From Chelydra serpentina (lineage: Eukaryota > Chordata > Testudines > Chelydridae), in assembly GCA_037349315.1 (NCBI GenBank), contig JBAIAC010000027.1, positions 20,376,501-20,440,500 of the forward strand: a stretch of 64,000 nt of DNA. The letters run 5' to 3'. Below, in pieces: positions 21,019 through 31,870 of this stretch (its first letter is position 1; each line of letters begins with the position of its first letter). The translations under genes were made by a program, and so were the position numbers. Below the pieces are notes generated by a model. That model was not told where the DNA came from and did not search any database. It worked only from the letters and a program-made list of their open reading frames with translations.

Positions 21019-21384
21019 AAAACCTTGTCTACACTGGCGTTTGCAGTGTTTCTGCAGCTGTGTTAGTCCCAGGATATGAGAGAGACAGGAAAAGCGATTG
21101 CCTCACCCGCCTTGTCTCTTTTTTCTACATGGGAGCATTGAGGCACTTACGATTGGAAAGATATGCTATGTATCAAAGATGCAACGTGTTTGCCCCTGGG
21201 AGCTATGCAGGGCGTTGTAGGGTAACAACCTCTGCAATACTTGCTGCGAGTATTGTGTATAGACATGGTGCCCCGTACGCACCGAATGCGTGATGTGGAT
21301 ACATTGCATTGTTGTCACTTGCACCAGTTCAGACACACTAGTGAATGTTCCAGTAGCGCAGCTGTCTAGTGTAGACAAGGCTAC
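21019..21384. mobile_element. PIF/Harbinger-like MITE with a PLE fragment inside
   Basis: The ends CCTTGTCTACACT and AGTGTAGACAAGG form an inverted repeat of the GTCTACAC...GTGTAGAC type that recurs through this window. About 34 bases in, at 21053-21120, a Penelope 3'-end piece (GCAGCTGTGTTAGTCCCAGG, ATATGAGAGAGACAGG, CCTCACCCGCCTTGTCT) interrupts it. Confidence 0.65.
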
Positions 21385-21402
21385 TGAGGAGAAGCTGGCT
21401 CC

Positions 21403-21504
21403 TAGGCTTTGTCCACACGACACTCACATTCTTAAGGTTTCCTTCTCTGTATCACAACCATGGGAAACTTTAGGAAAATACAGGTAATGTAGACAGAGCC
21501 TTAC
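21403..21504. mobile_element. Short Harbinger-like MITE remnant
   Basis: The ends GGCTTTGTCCACAC and ATGTAGACAGAGCC are imperfect inverted copies of the MITE termini. They enclose about 75 bp with no coding potential. Confidence 0.5.
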
Positions 21505-21764
21505 TCACATGATTCAGGTTGGCCCCTTAAACACAAGCACACTGCAAGCCCCAGGTGAAATAAGGGCAGACACCCACTCCTAGTTGTTCTTCCTGTCTAG
21601 CCTTAATACCAGGGTGGTTTATTCAAGTAGGGAAGGAAGCGGTGGGAAAAGATACTACTTCCCCAAGGCAAGCCGTCCTCCAGAAATCTGGAAAAATGGG
21701 ATTTCAGGTCTTCCCTCAGAATATATAGGAAAGGCACTGAATAGTAGAGGGAGGGACAGAGTGG

Positions 21765-21900
21765 ATTGTAAACTGTTTGGGGCAGGGACCTCTTTGTGTT
21801 CTCTGGATGTGCAATGCAGTGCCCAGCACGGTGGGGTCCTGATGCGTAACTAGAGCTCCTAGGCTCTACTGCAGTACAAACAACAATAATCAACACTAAT
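21765..21900 (+). mobile_element. Ancient AAT-tailed repeat, copy 2
   Basis: The segment runs ATTGTAAACTGTTTGGGGCA, GGGACCTCTTTGTGTTCT, then a GTGCCCAGCACGGTGGGGTC block and ends in CAACAATAATCAACAC. It is the reverse complement family partner of 18105-18240. Confidence 0.6.
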
Positions 21901-21966
21901 GGCTGTTGACAACTTTGGATGAGAGACCAATCTAGAAGACCTTCACTTAGCTTGTGGACCACCATA

Positions 21967-22128
21967 GGGCTTGATTCACCGTTGCCGTGCACCACCTTTA
22001 TGCTGGTGCACTGTGATTGTAAAATGCTGCCAAATGGGAACAGTAGAGTTTTACTCCCCCTGTGCACTCACTGTGCATTGGTGTAAATCACTGCACAAGA
22101 CACAGGACAATGGTGAACTGGGCCCGCA
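21967..22128. mobile_element. Palindromic MITE (GGGCTTGATTCACCG ends)
   Basis: The left end GGGCTTGATTCACCGTTG is an imperfect inverted match to the right end CAATGGTGAACTGGGCCC. The interior repeats GTGCA motifs. Non-coding and probably an old DNA-transposon derivative. Confidence 0.65.
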
Positions 22129-22325
22129 GACCGAAAGCTCTGTGGAGAAGTGAGGAACTTTTCTGGGTTGTAAAGTAGCTACCATTGCATATGTAGTCAC
22201 TGGAGTCTGTTTATTTAAGAGAAAATTGGCTAGTAAATTAACATCTGACCCTACATGAATTTCAGGAGTCCAGGCAGCTGTCAGCAATGCATCTCCAGGC
22301 TAGAAGTAAGTTGAATCCCTGAGTA

Positions 22326-22820
22326 TGGCCTGATCTACACTTAAAAGTTAGTTTGGCATAGCTACAATGGTCAGGGGGTGTGAAAAATTCTCACCCCAGA
22401 GCGACGTAGTTAAGCCAGTCTAACCCCACTGTAGATGTGCTGTGTTGACCTAGATACCACCTCTTGGAGAGGTGGATTATCAACAGCAATAGAAACCCCC
22501 TCCCTCCATCGCTATAGAAAGCATCTGCACTATGGCTCTCTTACGGCACAGCAGCAGTACCAGAGCTGGGCCGCTGGAGCACCCATAGTGTCGACGTGCC
22601 CTTTGTCTTGCCTGCAGGCAGGAGGTGTGATTGCAGCTCCAGCTAGATCGAAGCTAGCTTGAGTAACAATACCAGTGTAGCCACAACAGCACGTGTGGTG
22701 ACACAGGCTGGGCTGCAGTATGTTCTTGGGTAGGGTTGTACTTTGGTAGACCAAAGCTAGCTCAGGTATGTCCTCAGGTGCTGCAATCACATCTCCTGAT
22801 TGCAGTGTAGACATAACCTT
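22326..22820. mobile_element. Harbinger-like MITE, probably composite
   Basis: Starts GGCCTGATCTACACTTAAAA and ends CAGTGTAGACATAACCTTA, matching the GTCTACAC...GTGTAGAC ends. A second internal GTAGATGTGCTGTGTTGACC and repeated CTCCAGCTAGATCGAAGCTA-like motifs suggest two overlapping insertions. Confidence 0.6.
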
Positions 22821-22989
22821 AAAGTTTTAATTTCCATTTAGAAGACGTACTGAAGTGCATTTTCTCTTTCCCTGTCCTGTTTCTCTGTTTACAGTGTATT
22901 GTTTGACTGCTCTCCCCCTGGGATCCTCGAGAAGACAAGATGTGCCTCTCATAAGGCTATCCCTCACTGAGCAAAATCATGTAAACAAA

Positions 22990-23105
22990 TATTTATTGCT
23001 CTTAGACTGTAAGGTCTTTGTGACGAGGACATATTGGTTGGCTCAGTTCACATGTTGTACATCACTGTGTGCACTTATGGCACTACATAAATAATGATAT
23101 ATTGC
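22990..23105 (+). mobile_element. Ancient AAT-tailed repeat, copy 3
   Basis: The pattern AGACTGTAAGGTCTTTG, then a TGTACATCACTGTGTGCA block, and the tail ACTACATAAATAATGATA follow the layout of the copy at 21765-21900. More diverged, so the call is tentative. Confidence 0.45.
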
Positions 23106-24139
23106 ATCAAATGTCAATCTGGCCTCTAGTTTATGAAAAAGGGAGCAGGCATGCATACAACATTAATTGCTGGGCCAGGAGTTTAATATGCCCATCTTGC
23201 AACATAATTCATTTGACAGGGAATGTAAGAGAGAAGATGTCTTTTGGGGTGATCCTTGGAGAACATAAAGTAAGAACGTGGTTGGCTGGAACTGGAGTGA
23301 GGATGAAGAACTGTTGTTCCCGTAGAGAGAGCCTGCTTTGTCACTGTAAGAGCTGATGCTCTGAATGTGAATGTACGTTGCACTGGATAGGGGAACTTTG
23401 AGACATAGGGCTGTATCCTTGAGAAGCTCTTAGATGAGCAGGAGATTATACTGTGAATTTGCTTTTATGTTTTTTCTTTTTGGTCTTTTTGTTTGTTCTT
23501 TTGCTGAGTGTTTGTGAAAGTGTCCCTTTGCCGGTGCTTGGGTAAGGCCAAGAAGGGGTGTTCAATAACTGTGGCCATTTTGGTTTGGGGTTATCTTTTT
23601 AGAGTCCCAACAGCCCATGGTTTTTTGTTTGTTTTTGTGGAGGGAGGGAGTGCTGGTAACTTTTTGTTAGTCAATGGACTGAGATCACTAGCTTGCTTCA
23701 CATGGTCACTCGACAGCTGTTGGATGGCGGTAACATTTGGTGTTACTGTATGTGTGCATGATTCAAGCTGGTGATGGGGAGGTGGAAGCCAAGTATCCCC
23801 TTTCCTATCTCCTGAACCATCCAGTCCTTGCTGATTCTTTTTAAGTGAAAATGGCATAGACTGAAGGACTAGAAAGTGTAAGAGCTTTGTTCTGTGTTTT
23901 AAGTCTGTTGATCACTTTAAACACCCAGTAACACAACTGTAATGCGTAGAAGTAGCATCATTGCTGATTGGCTAGCTCAGGTATCTGGAGAGCTTCATCT
24001 GTTCTAAGCTATGAATTCTCCTTTAGAGACCCTGAATTATTCCTCTACCAGGAGCAACTCTGTTTAGAGCCTGCAGCAGAGAAACCTCTTCCTGTTCTGC
24101 AGTTCAGAGGATGTGGGCCTTTGGAGTCCCAGAGAGGGA
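23106..24139. other. Intronic DNA, no exon recognised
   Basis: Unique-looking sequence. A chance frame at 23508-23774 carries no recognisable domain. Confidence 0.4.
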
Positions 24140-24535
24140 TGTGGTCAAACAGTTGACAAGAAGGTGTGAGTATCAGTTGGGGGAAATTAGTTTTCTTGTC
24201 AGCTGTTTGAAATGAGCCACCCTGATTACATTGGCCTCACTTCCACTACAAAAGTGATGTTTCCTCCCTTGGTATTTTACTGTTGAAAATAGCCCACTTC
24301 CACCTTAATTGAACTCGTTAGCACTGATCCCCAGCTTGGTAAGGCAACTCCCATCTTTTCATGTACTGTGTATTTATACCTGCCTATTGTATTTTCCACT
24401 CCATGCATCTGATGAAGTGGGTTTTAGCCCACGAAAGCCTATTCTCAAATAAATCCCTTAGTCTCTAAGGTGCCACAAGTACTCCTTGTTTTTGCTGATT
24501 CAGACTAACATGGCTACTACTCTGAAACCTGCCAC
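24140..24535 (+). mobile_element. PLE-type 3' terminal repeat, sense copy
   Basis: The unit shows ACAAGAAGGTGTGAG, then CTGATTACATTGGCCTC, then the hammerhead-like core at 24409-24446, and ends TAAGGTGCCACAAGTACTCC and CAGACTAACATGGCTACTAC. The same ordered blocks, in part, occur in antisense copies at 28839, 30779 and 35667. I assign these to Penelope-like elements because the antisense copy at 30779-31145 and the GIY-YIG remnant at 31871-32440 have the same end architecture. The host element is 5'-truncated here. Confidence 0.7.
24409..24446 (+). ncRNA. Hammerhead-ribozyme-like core (GUGGG stem II), copy A
   Basis: CTGATGA (24409-24415) is followed by a perfect 5-bp stem II, GTGGG (24417-24421) with CCCAC (24428-24432), then GAAA (24433-24436). 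This is the conserved CUGANGA - stem II - GAAA arrangement of hammerhead ribozymes, self-cleaving RNAs reported in Penelope-like elements. A two-base stem III (GC...GC) before a UC cleavage site, as in copies B-D, has one mismatch here. A clear stem I is not apparent, so cleavage activity is unproven. Confidence 0.6.
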
Positions 24536-25009
24536 TCTTGAATGTTCCCCGTTTCTAGTGAATGTCCAGTTTCAGAGATCTATCTTCCTCCACTGCTTGC
24601 TGACTGAGCAAGGGGAGAAAGACAGAAATTTCTCTCTAGTGTAGTGGGGCTGGCACAGTGTACAAAACTCAAATAGAAATACTGTCTTCATTCCAAAAGG
24701 CCACATTATGCCATCCTTACTCACACTGAGTAGTACATGTTTGCCCATGGATTTCAGTGGAACTAGTGGGTAATAAATGGGAGTGAGGGGGGAGAATGTA
24801 CCCCATATCCATTAATATTTTGTACATGTGCATCTCCCTGATGTGTCCTCCCAGTCCAGTTTTGGCACCATATAGTTAATGGGTTGCATTAAGAGAAAAC
24901 TTGCACTCAAAAAGCTGATTTGGAATCTCCCAATTTCAAGGTACACGTGAACTTGAAAACTATCCAGGCAAAAATATTTGAAAGTAGTTTCAGGTACCAT
25001 GCCTGCCCC

Positions 25010-25369
25010 CATAGGCGCCGACTTCGTGGGTGCTCCGGGGCTGGAGCACCCACGGGGAAAAATTGGTGGGTGCTCTGCACCCACCGGCAGCTCCCTGCCA
25101 TCCCCGGGACCCGCGGCCAGCTCCCCGCCAACCCCGGGGCCCGCCGCCATCTTACCTTAGCACCGGGAGACGTTGCGGGGCCCCGCCCCCGACGCTGGGC
25201 GACGTTGCGTCGGCGTTGGGGGCGGGGCCCCGCAACGTCCCCCGGCGTCGGGGGCGGGGCCCCGCAACGTCACCTGGCGTCGGGGGCGGGGCCCGGCGTC
25301 GGGAGCGGGTCCCCGCCCCCGACGCTGGGCGTGAGCTCCCACCGGCGCCACAGAAAGTCGGCGCCTGTG
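25010..25369. mobile_element. GC-rich hAT MITE with perfect 8-bp duplication
   Basis: The ends ATAGGCGCCGACTT and AAGTCGGCGCCTGT are inverted repeats flanked by identical 8-bp duplications CCTGCCCC (25002-25009 and 25370-25377). The interior (25165-25335) holds repeated GGGGCCCCGCAACGT and CCCGCCCCCGACGCTGGGC blocks in both orientations, so it is CpG-dense and self-complementary. Non-coding; overlapping frames come from base composition. Confidence 0.9.
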
Positions 25370-25377
25370 CCTGCCCC

Positions 25378-25731
25378 TGAGTCCTTCTGCCAACATCTCC
25401 AGTTTTTCAGTCAAATTTCCCTATATTTTAAAAATGTTTTTCACTCTTCTGGTGCTGTGCGAAAGACCCTCACAAACAGCATAAACAGACTGATTACACA
25501 GGAGGAAGTTGGAAACTGACTAGACACAAAGTGATATCAAATGCACTAAGTAAACTGAATAAAAAGAGAATATTTGTGATTTTTTTGAAGTATTAATAAT
25601 CGAAGGTGTTACTTATAACCACAGAAGGTAAAATCTTATGAAATGGAAGTGAGATTTCTTTTTTTAAGTTGGTGGTGTAACTTTAGTAAAAAACAACTTG
25701 AAAGCAGCTCACTGCAAAGCACAATAGCTGG
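25378..25731. other. Intronic DNA, nothing recognised
   Basis: AT-rich stretch between two MITEs. No exon or repeat recognised. Confidence 0.4.
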
Positions 25732-25739
25732 GCTGGAGA

Positions 25740-26276
25740 CAGGGCCGGCGCTACCATTAGGCGACCCTAGGCTGTCGCCTAGGGCGCCAGGATTTGGGGA
25801 GGGGGGCGGTGTTTCAGTTCCTTCGGTGGCCGCCGGCGGGAGAGGCTGCTGCCGAAATGCCGCCGAAATCCCCGGTGGCCGAAGAAATTGCCTCCGAAGT
25901 GCTGCCCTCGCCGGGGATCTCGGCAGCAGGAGCGGCTCTGACAATGTTGCCGCCCCAAGCAGTCGCTGCGGCCCCGCCCCTGACGCAGGCAGACGTAGCG
26001 GAGCCCCGCCCCCAACACAGGCAGTCTGAGTCTCGCAGCGGCAAGGGAAGAGCGGCGGACCTGCCGCCGAATTGCCGCCGCGGCGGGCAAGAATGGGGCG
26101 GCAGTCGCTGAATTGCCGCCGCGGGACTCGGACTGCCGCCCCATTCTCGATGCCGCCCCAAGCACCAGCTTGGAAAGCTGGTGCCTGGAGCCGGCCCTGC
26201 TCGGCAGCATTTCAGCGGCAGCCTCTCCTGCCGGCGGCCGCCGCCTAGGGCGGCAAAAAAGCTGGCGCCGCCCCTG
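25740..26276. mobile_element. CpG-rich hAT-like MITE with 8-bp duplication
   Basis: Begins CAGGGCCGGCGCTACC and ends GCTGGCGCCGCCCCTG. Flanks are GCTGGAGA (25732-25739) and GCTGGAGC (26277-26284), an 8-bp duplication with one mismatch. Near the left end, TAGGCGACCCTAGG and CCTAGGGCGCC form a local hairpin. A sequence GAGCCGGCCCTG near 26188-26199 resembles an internal end copy. The interior repeats GCCGCCGAA-type phrases. The same family recurs near 42577. Confidence 0.85.
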
Positions 26277-26284
26277 GCTGGAGC

Positions 26285-28838
26285 GTGCTGTCCTTGGTTG
26301 TCTTTGCAGCCAAAACCAATAATATTTAATAAAATACTGTATGAGAGATTACTGTCTCCCCTGCCCCTCTTCTTTCTCGTCTCCTGTGCATAATGGGCCA
26401 AGTTGTCTTCCCACTTGGCCCCTGAGCAGCCCTGTTAATTGGAGTGGAAGAGGTACATTGGCACGAAATGGGCCCAATCACAGGCATGATGGGAAATACT
26501 GGTTTACTGCTAGCAGAACATTTAAAAAACCTGTTCTTTTCTCAGTGGTTCAGATGCTGTAGCCATCCATCAGTTTTGCTAAAAACATCAATTCTTACAC
26601 AGGAAATGAGGCTCCTTTTAAAGTGCCAGAGTGTTACTATATATAGCCGTTGCGAGCAGATATTTAAAGAATCGTGTTGACACTTGCAGAGAACAGGGGA
26701 AAAAATAGCTCCTGTCTATGGAAAGTGACAAATGAAGCCAGATGAACCCATCCTAAGGGAGTAGGTGATACAGTGGATTAGTTCACTAGACTTTCACCTT
26801 TGGAAAAATGAGCTCTTACGATCTGGAGGCGGAATGCCCTCAATTTCCAGTGATTTAAATAGTAATTGAGGGTGTTTAGGATTGGAATTGTAGTTGGCTT
26901 CCGTAATTAATGAACATGAGTCATCTGGTCTGTTTTGAGTCCCTGTTAGAGGTTTATTTATATCCCAATGGTTTCACTAACATGAATGAAAATATTTTAA
27001 TTCTTAACAATTTACTGCAACATGTGGCTTCTTCCCCTTTTCCTGTGCTTTTGGGTGGTGGCTGCTGATATATATATATATATATATACACAGAGATCAC
27101 AATGATTTTTTTACATAATGATGCACTCTGGAAACTAACACGTGCTGTGAAAATCATGGGTCTGATCCTGCTCCCCCTGAAGTCAAGGGAATTGTGCCAC
27201 TGACCTCAGTGGGTGCAGGACTGGGTCCTGTATTTTCAGGCTGTTGTTTGATTAGTGCTGTTATGGTAGGTCATGTGATGTGTCTGTATTTGAGTGAATT
27301 TCAAGCCATCTGATAACAGGCGGAGGGCCTCTCACAGTGAATACAGGGGTCTGCAAAATGACAGTGACCGCCTGAGGCCAAGGGAAGTCTGCAGTTGTTG
27401 TGAAAAGGCTTTGTCATAGAGTTCAGCAAGTGCAGCCTGAGGTTCTGATAAAGTAGGGATCGATAGAAAACATTCTAACGGTGACCGGTTTAAATTGGAT
27501 GGATTCTGTATTCAAATAAAGGATTTTCCAGTGAGGTTTTCACTGGTTTAATGAAAATAGGAATTGCTTCTATTTCTTCTAAATCTTGGTAGTAATAAAG
27601 ACCATTTATAATCCTCAACCTGCTTGTTGTCCATTTTTAGTGATAGTTCAGCCTTGCAAACTAGACTAAATTATTTTTCTCAAGGTCTCTCTGAAGCGGA
27701 AGATGTCATTTGCTCTTCAGTATTTCAGCCAGGTTTGCCAAGCCTGCTGGGATTTATTGCCAGGCCCAGAATGGAAAGCAATAGTCAAGTGGTGAAAGGA
27801 GGAGAGAGTTAAAAGATGCACATTGATGCTAGTGAGTGCAGCAGCCACAAAGGATGTGATGTGCCTGGTCACTGGGAGCCCAGGATGAGAGGGAACTACA
27901 GGTAGTTTTTATATAGGAAATAAACAGTTTCCCTTGTTGTCCCGACCAACTGTATTAACAATGCTTGTCACAAGCTCTGCTCTTCCTCTGCATGACTGCT
28001 GTCAGTTGTATCTGCCTATGGAGTGTCCCTTCCCCCACCACACCTGGACTCATGCAGGAATGAGATTGTGCCTCATAGCTAAGTTGCCTGCTGATCTGAG
28101 CATTTTAGCATCTCATTGGAGCAAGAGCAATGTCAGATAAAAACAACCCTTCAGTGACGGAGAGTCTGCTAGATTTCAGGGTAGCTTATTTTGACTGCTG
28201 TGGAACTGGAAACAGCCATCTGTATGTTCTCTCCAATGCAGACAGTTGAAAAGACACTGCAAAATATGCTGTAAGGTACTTTAACAGTGATAGCTAAAGC
28301 AAACACATGAAACACATCTGGGACATTTAGTCCTTAACCTTTGACTTTTCAGATAGTCCCGGTGCAGTTCCAGGGGACCCAGGAAATCAAGGGAATGGGA
28401 ATTGGACGAAACTGTTATAACATGGGTTCATACCTGGCTAGGAAATCCAACATGGAGTAATGAATGGTTCGGTGATGGGTGGAGTCCCTGAAGGTCTGCA
28501 TGCAGTACTAGATATTTACAGTACTTGAGGATGGAATGAAGAATATACCAATCAGCTTCACAGATAATGCAAAACAAGGAGGACTCACAAATATGTTGGA
28601 GGATAGTATCAAAATACTTGACAACAGGATCACAGAGGGGAGGATATGGGTGTTCTAGTGAATGTTGCCACAAAACCAGCAAATGCCCTATTGCTGTGTG
28701 GTATTAACAGGCATATCGCAGACAGAGCAAACTAGACAACTGTTCTGCTCAGCCCTGGCTGGGCTTCACTTGGAGCCCAAGTTTGGTTTTGGGCTCCACA
28801 TTCTTTTTAAAAAGACATAAACAAAATGGGAAAAGTTC
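26285..28838. other. Intronic DNA with a short (TA)n and MITE scraps
   Basis: Contains a (TA)n run at 27068-27087. Near 27160-27240 a palindromic CTGATCCTGCTCCCCCTGAA ... GGTGCAGGACTGGGTC segment resembles an old MITE. No exon recognised. Confidence 0.45.
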
Positions 28839-28990
28839 AGAATCGGAGGGGTAGCCGTGTTAGTTTGTATTCACAAAAACAACGAGGAATCCGGTGGCAC
28901 CTTAAAGACAGATTTATTTGGGCATAAGCTTTCGTGGGTAAAAAACCCACTTCTTCAGATGCCAAAGTTCCGAGAAGAGCAATAAACTGT
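28839..28990 (-). mobile_element. PLE-type 3' terminal repeat, antisense copy
   Basis: Plus-strand order is GGTAGCCGTGTTAGTTTGTA, GGTGGCACCTTAAAGACAGA, then the reverse of the hammerhead-like core. It is the reverse complement of the block order at 24409-24535. Truncated shortly after the core. Confidence 0.7.
28920..28958 (-). ncRNA. Hammerhead-ribozyme-like core (GUGGG stem II), copy B
   Basis: On the minus strand CTGAAGA is followed by a 6-bp stem II, GTGGGT with ACCCAC, then GAAA and GCTTATGC. The last forms GC...GC around a UUAU loop as a minimal stem III. The base pair after it reads CC where UC would be expected, so the cleavage site may be lost. The conserved core and stem II are intact. 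Confidence 0.6.
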
Positions 28991-30169
28991 TTGTTAAAGA
29001 AGACATGAGGAAAGGGCAAGGGAAGGGCAGCACAGGCTGGAGGAGATGATGGAGGTCTCTCTGCAGCATAGAAAGGGGACTGGGATTAGTTCTTATTAGT
29101 CTGCTAGGACGGAGCTGGAGCTAATGGGCTTAAGCTGCAGGGGGGGGAATTTAGGCTGAATATTGAGAAAATCTTTAACTCTTAACAGTTCAGGGAATGG
29201 AACACGTTTCTGAAGAAGCTCTGGAGACACCATGACTGCAGAGACTCAGGGTGAAAAATGTACCCCCATCTATGAGGGATGGCTTTGTAAGAATGAACCA
29301 AACCGATCCGGGGGAGGGGATGTCTAGGTAACGTACTCTATAAAGCTCCCTTCCAAATTAAGGAAATCTGATATTTGTATATACTCTTTCTGGGTGCATG
29401 CAAGTCCTCTGGGATCTCTTTGCCCTAATCCAGGGCTCCACTGCTGCTCTAAGTGCTTGCCAGAGCAGGTGACTCTAGCCTAGGTGGTCTAGGTTGGTAG
29501 TTGGTTCTATTAAGTCGCATTGTTTGACCCTTGGAGCCATTTCAGATTTCAGCCTCCTCTCGTGTAGGTTGAAACTTCCAGGGTTTGTTCTGCTAAGTGT
29601 TAAGTTTCATATTTGCACTGGTTACTCGGAGTTTCCAACTGCAGGGGTTGGACCTATCACTGTATTTGGGACTCTTGGGGAGACAGTGTGGACCCCTCAG
29701 GTATTGGGATCAGCAGTTCCAGCAAGATGAAACGTCGTCGGAGAAGGGTACTGTGTTTCCAGTTCCTGTAGCTGTTGTGAGTCCCTTTGTGTGGCTGAGA
29801 GGGAGTTCCTAGTGTGTAATCATGGGTTTGCTTGCATGTTACCCAGCCAAGTCGAAACAAGGCACCATTTTAGCCATTATTCAATTGCCTGCAGTGTTAG
29901 CCCAGTGGGTGCAATGGAGAGAGTGAGGATGCCATCGGGCACTGTTACCAAAGCAGCAATGCTCAGGAAGCTGTAATGTAATTTCTGTTATAATTCCCCC
30001 CCCCCCCCTTTTTTTTTTTTTTTAGCATGCCTTAAGGCTGTAAATTGACTTAAGGAACAATGTGTTTGGATTAGATTTTTCTTTTTTTTTCTTGCATTTG
30101 TAAATATCTGACTTTAAATATTTCAAAGATAAAGACAACAAGAAGGCCCAAGTTAAAGCTACTATTCCA
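28991..30169. other. Intronic DNA with a C/T homopolymer block
   Basis: Ends with a C run followed by a T run at 29998-30024. No exon recognised; frames at 29494-29860 overlap on opposite strands and lack domains. Confidence 0.4.
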
Positions 30170-30395
30170 TCCTTCATAGACTTTAAGGCCAGAACGGACT
30201 ATCATGATCATCTAGTCTGACCTCCTGCACATTGCAGGCCACAGAATCTCATCCACTCATTCCTGTAGTAGGCCCAACAACTCTGGCTGAGTTTCTGAAG
30301 TCCTCAAATCTTGATTTAGACGTCAAGTTACAGAGAATCCACCAACAGCCAGGCTATTGACCCCAACAAATTGTCAGTCTCTTGAAAGTTTTGTT
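30170..30395 (-). mobile_element. CR1 3'-end fragment, antisense
   Basis: CATAGACTTTAAGGCCAGAA and GATCATCTAGTCTGACCTCC match the reverse complement of CR1 LINE 3' untranslated tails. The interior is diverged and the copy is truncated at its 5' side. A shorter scrap of the same family may lie at 46470-46493. Confidence 0.65.
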
Positions 30396-30402
30396 AGTCT
30401 TA

Positions 30403-30698
30403 GGCCACGTCTACACTAACGCTTCGGTCACTATAACGTATGTCGCTCGGGGGTGTGAAAAAAACACCTCCCTGAGCAACATAAGTTACACTGTCAGAAG
30501 CGCCGGTGTGGGCAGCACTATGATGGCAGGAGAGCTTCTCCTGTCAACATAGCTACTGCCGTTTGTGGAGGTGCTTTTATTATGTCGATGGGAGAGCTCT
30601 CTGCTGCTGACATAGAGCAGCTACATGAGAGATCGTACAGTGGTGCAGCTGCATCGGTACAGCCATGCCGCTGTAAGATCACTAGTGTAGACATGGCC
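30403..30698. mobile_element. PIF/Harbinger-like MITE with TTA duplication
   Basis: The ends GGCCACGTCTACACTA and TAGTGTAGACATGGCC match with one exception. They are flanked on both sides by TTA (30400-30402 and 30699-30701). A 3-bp TTA/TAA duplication is typical of PIF/Harbinger transposons. The interior carries GTGTGAAAAAAACACCTCCC and CATAGAGCAGCTACA-type motifs and no open frame of note. Confidence 0.85.
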
Positions 30699-30778
30699 TT
30701 AGCTGAAAAACTTGGTTTATTTGTCGTTCCCTGAAGGTAGGGAGCACTGGCTAAAGCCACGCACAATACTGTGTAGAG

Positions 30779-31145
30779 TATCAGAGGGATAGCCGTGTTA
30801 GTCTGGATCTGTAGAAGCAACAAAGAGTCCTGTGGCACCTTGTAGACTAACAGACGTATTGGAGCATAAGCTTTCGTGGGTGAATACGCACTTTGTCAGA
30901 TGCATGCCATGGAAATATCCAGAGGCAGGTATAAATATGCAGGGAAGAATCAGGCTAGAGAAAATGAGGTTAGTTCAGTCAAGGAGGATGAAGCCTTCTT
31001 CTAGCAGTTGAGGTGTGAACACCAAGGGAGGAGAAACTGCTTTTGTAGTTGGCTAGCCAATCACAGTCTTTGTTTAATCTGAGCTGATGGTGTCAAATTT
31101 GCAAATGAACTGAAGCTCGGCAGTTTCTCTTTGATGGCAATGGTG
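30779..31145 (-). mobile_element. Penelope-like 3' end with terminal coding part
   Basis: Reading the minus strand from about 31145, a coding-like stretch containing a phrase close to SLGVHTSTARR precedes a 3' region with the hammerhead-like core (30862-30899). It ends in GCCACAGGACTCTTTGTTGC and TATGATACTCT-type sequence. It appears to be the 3' end of a PLE, with the ORF end and terminal repeat together. Several CpG losses and stop codons show it is an old copy. Confidence 0.65.
30862..30899 (-). ncRNA. Hammerhead-ribozyme-like core (GUGGG stem II), copy C
   Basis: On the minus strand the core reads CTGACAA, one change from CTGACGA and probably CpG decay. Stem II is GTGCGT paired with ACCCAC (one mismatch), followed by GAAA, then GCTTATGC and UC. 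The stem III and UC cleavage-site portion is the best preserved of the four GUGGG-type copies, while the CUGANGA box is damaged. Confidence 0.55.
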
Positions 31146-31629
31146 ACCCACTTCTTAATGAGTATGGAGCACCACACGTCGGTACTCGGTACGTTGTCAC
31201 TGTAGCTCCAGGGCTGCATGTATGCCTTCACCATCCTGAAATTTTCTCATCATTGATGGTCATCACAGGTCTGCAGAATGATCCTTTTTCACCTACTGAT
31301 GCTGGTTTCCCAGACCAGAAACAGCGTTGCATGGTGTGAAGCTGCTCCAGGAACAACTCCTGTAGCAGTAGTTGCTCAGTGTCGGCCTCTTCCTCATCTT
31401 CATTCTGCTTCCTCTGTTGCTGCTGAAACTCCTGCTACTGCTACATCATCTGCTTATGGTGCAATGGGCAAAGTCCAAAACTGAATCACCCGGCTTTGAG
31501 AGCTGAAATACAGCCCAGCCAGCCTCTGCATATACATGGTTGTTGGCGTAGTGGTGTGGAGCGCTGCTGGGTCCATGCTGACTGATAGCAATTTGAAAAT
31601 GGCACTAGCCTGCTTGGTTTCCACTATTG
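31146..31629. other. Intronic DNA, nothing recognised
   Basis: No repeat or exon recognised between the PLE segments. A frame at 31278-31484 has no recognisable domain. Confidence 0.4.
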
Positions 31630-31770
31630 TGTGCAGTGTAATTGTAGCTGTGTTGGTCCCAGCATATTAGAGGGTCAGGTAATATCTTTTATTGGACCAA
31701 CGTCTGTTGGTGAGAGAGAGAAGCTTTCGGGCTGCACAGGCTCTTTCTTCAGGTCTGGGAAAGGTACTCC
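31630..31770 (-). mobile_element. Second Penelope family 3' end, antisense
   Basis: Plus-strand text runs GCAGTGTAATTGTAGCTGTG, AATATCTTTTATTGGACCAA, then GGTCTGGGAAAGGTACTCCC. It is the reverse complement of the right end of the PLE remnant at 31871-32440. The two face away from each other, about 100 bp apart. Confidence 0.75.
31700..31752 (-). ncRNA. Hammerhead-ribozyme-like core (GAGC stem II), copy E
   Basis: On the minus strand an intact CTGAAGA (31746-31752) precedes a weakened stem II and then GAAA (31725-31728) and GCTT. Stem II differs from the GUGGG type: a GAGC/GCUC pairing is expected from copy F, and one pair is mispaired here. CUGANGA and GAAAGCUU are shared by both types although the stem between them differs. 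Confidence 0.5.
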
Positions 31771-31870
31771 CAGGGCCTGTCTTCACTACGGGGTAAATTG
31801 GCGCTGCTGCGATTGACACAGCGGCACTGATTTAGCAGGTCTGGTGAAGACGCGATAAGTCCGTGAGAGA
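31771..31870. mobile_element. Harbinger-like MITE half between two PLE pieces
   Basis: GCCTGTCTTCACTACGGGGT resembles the GTCTACACTA MITE terminus, and CTGCTCTCCCATCGACTTCA resembles a recurring interior of this MITE class. Only one end is visible. Confidence 0.45.
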
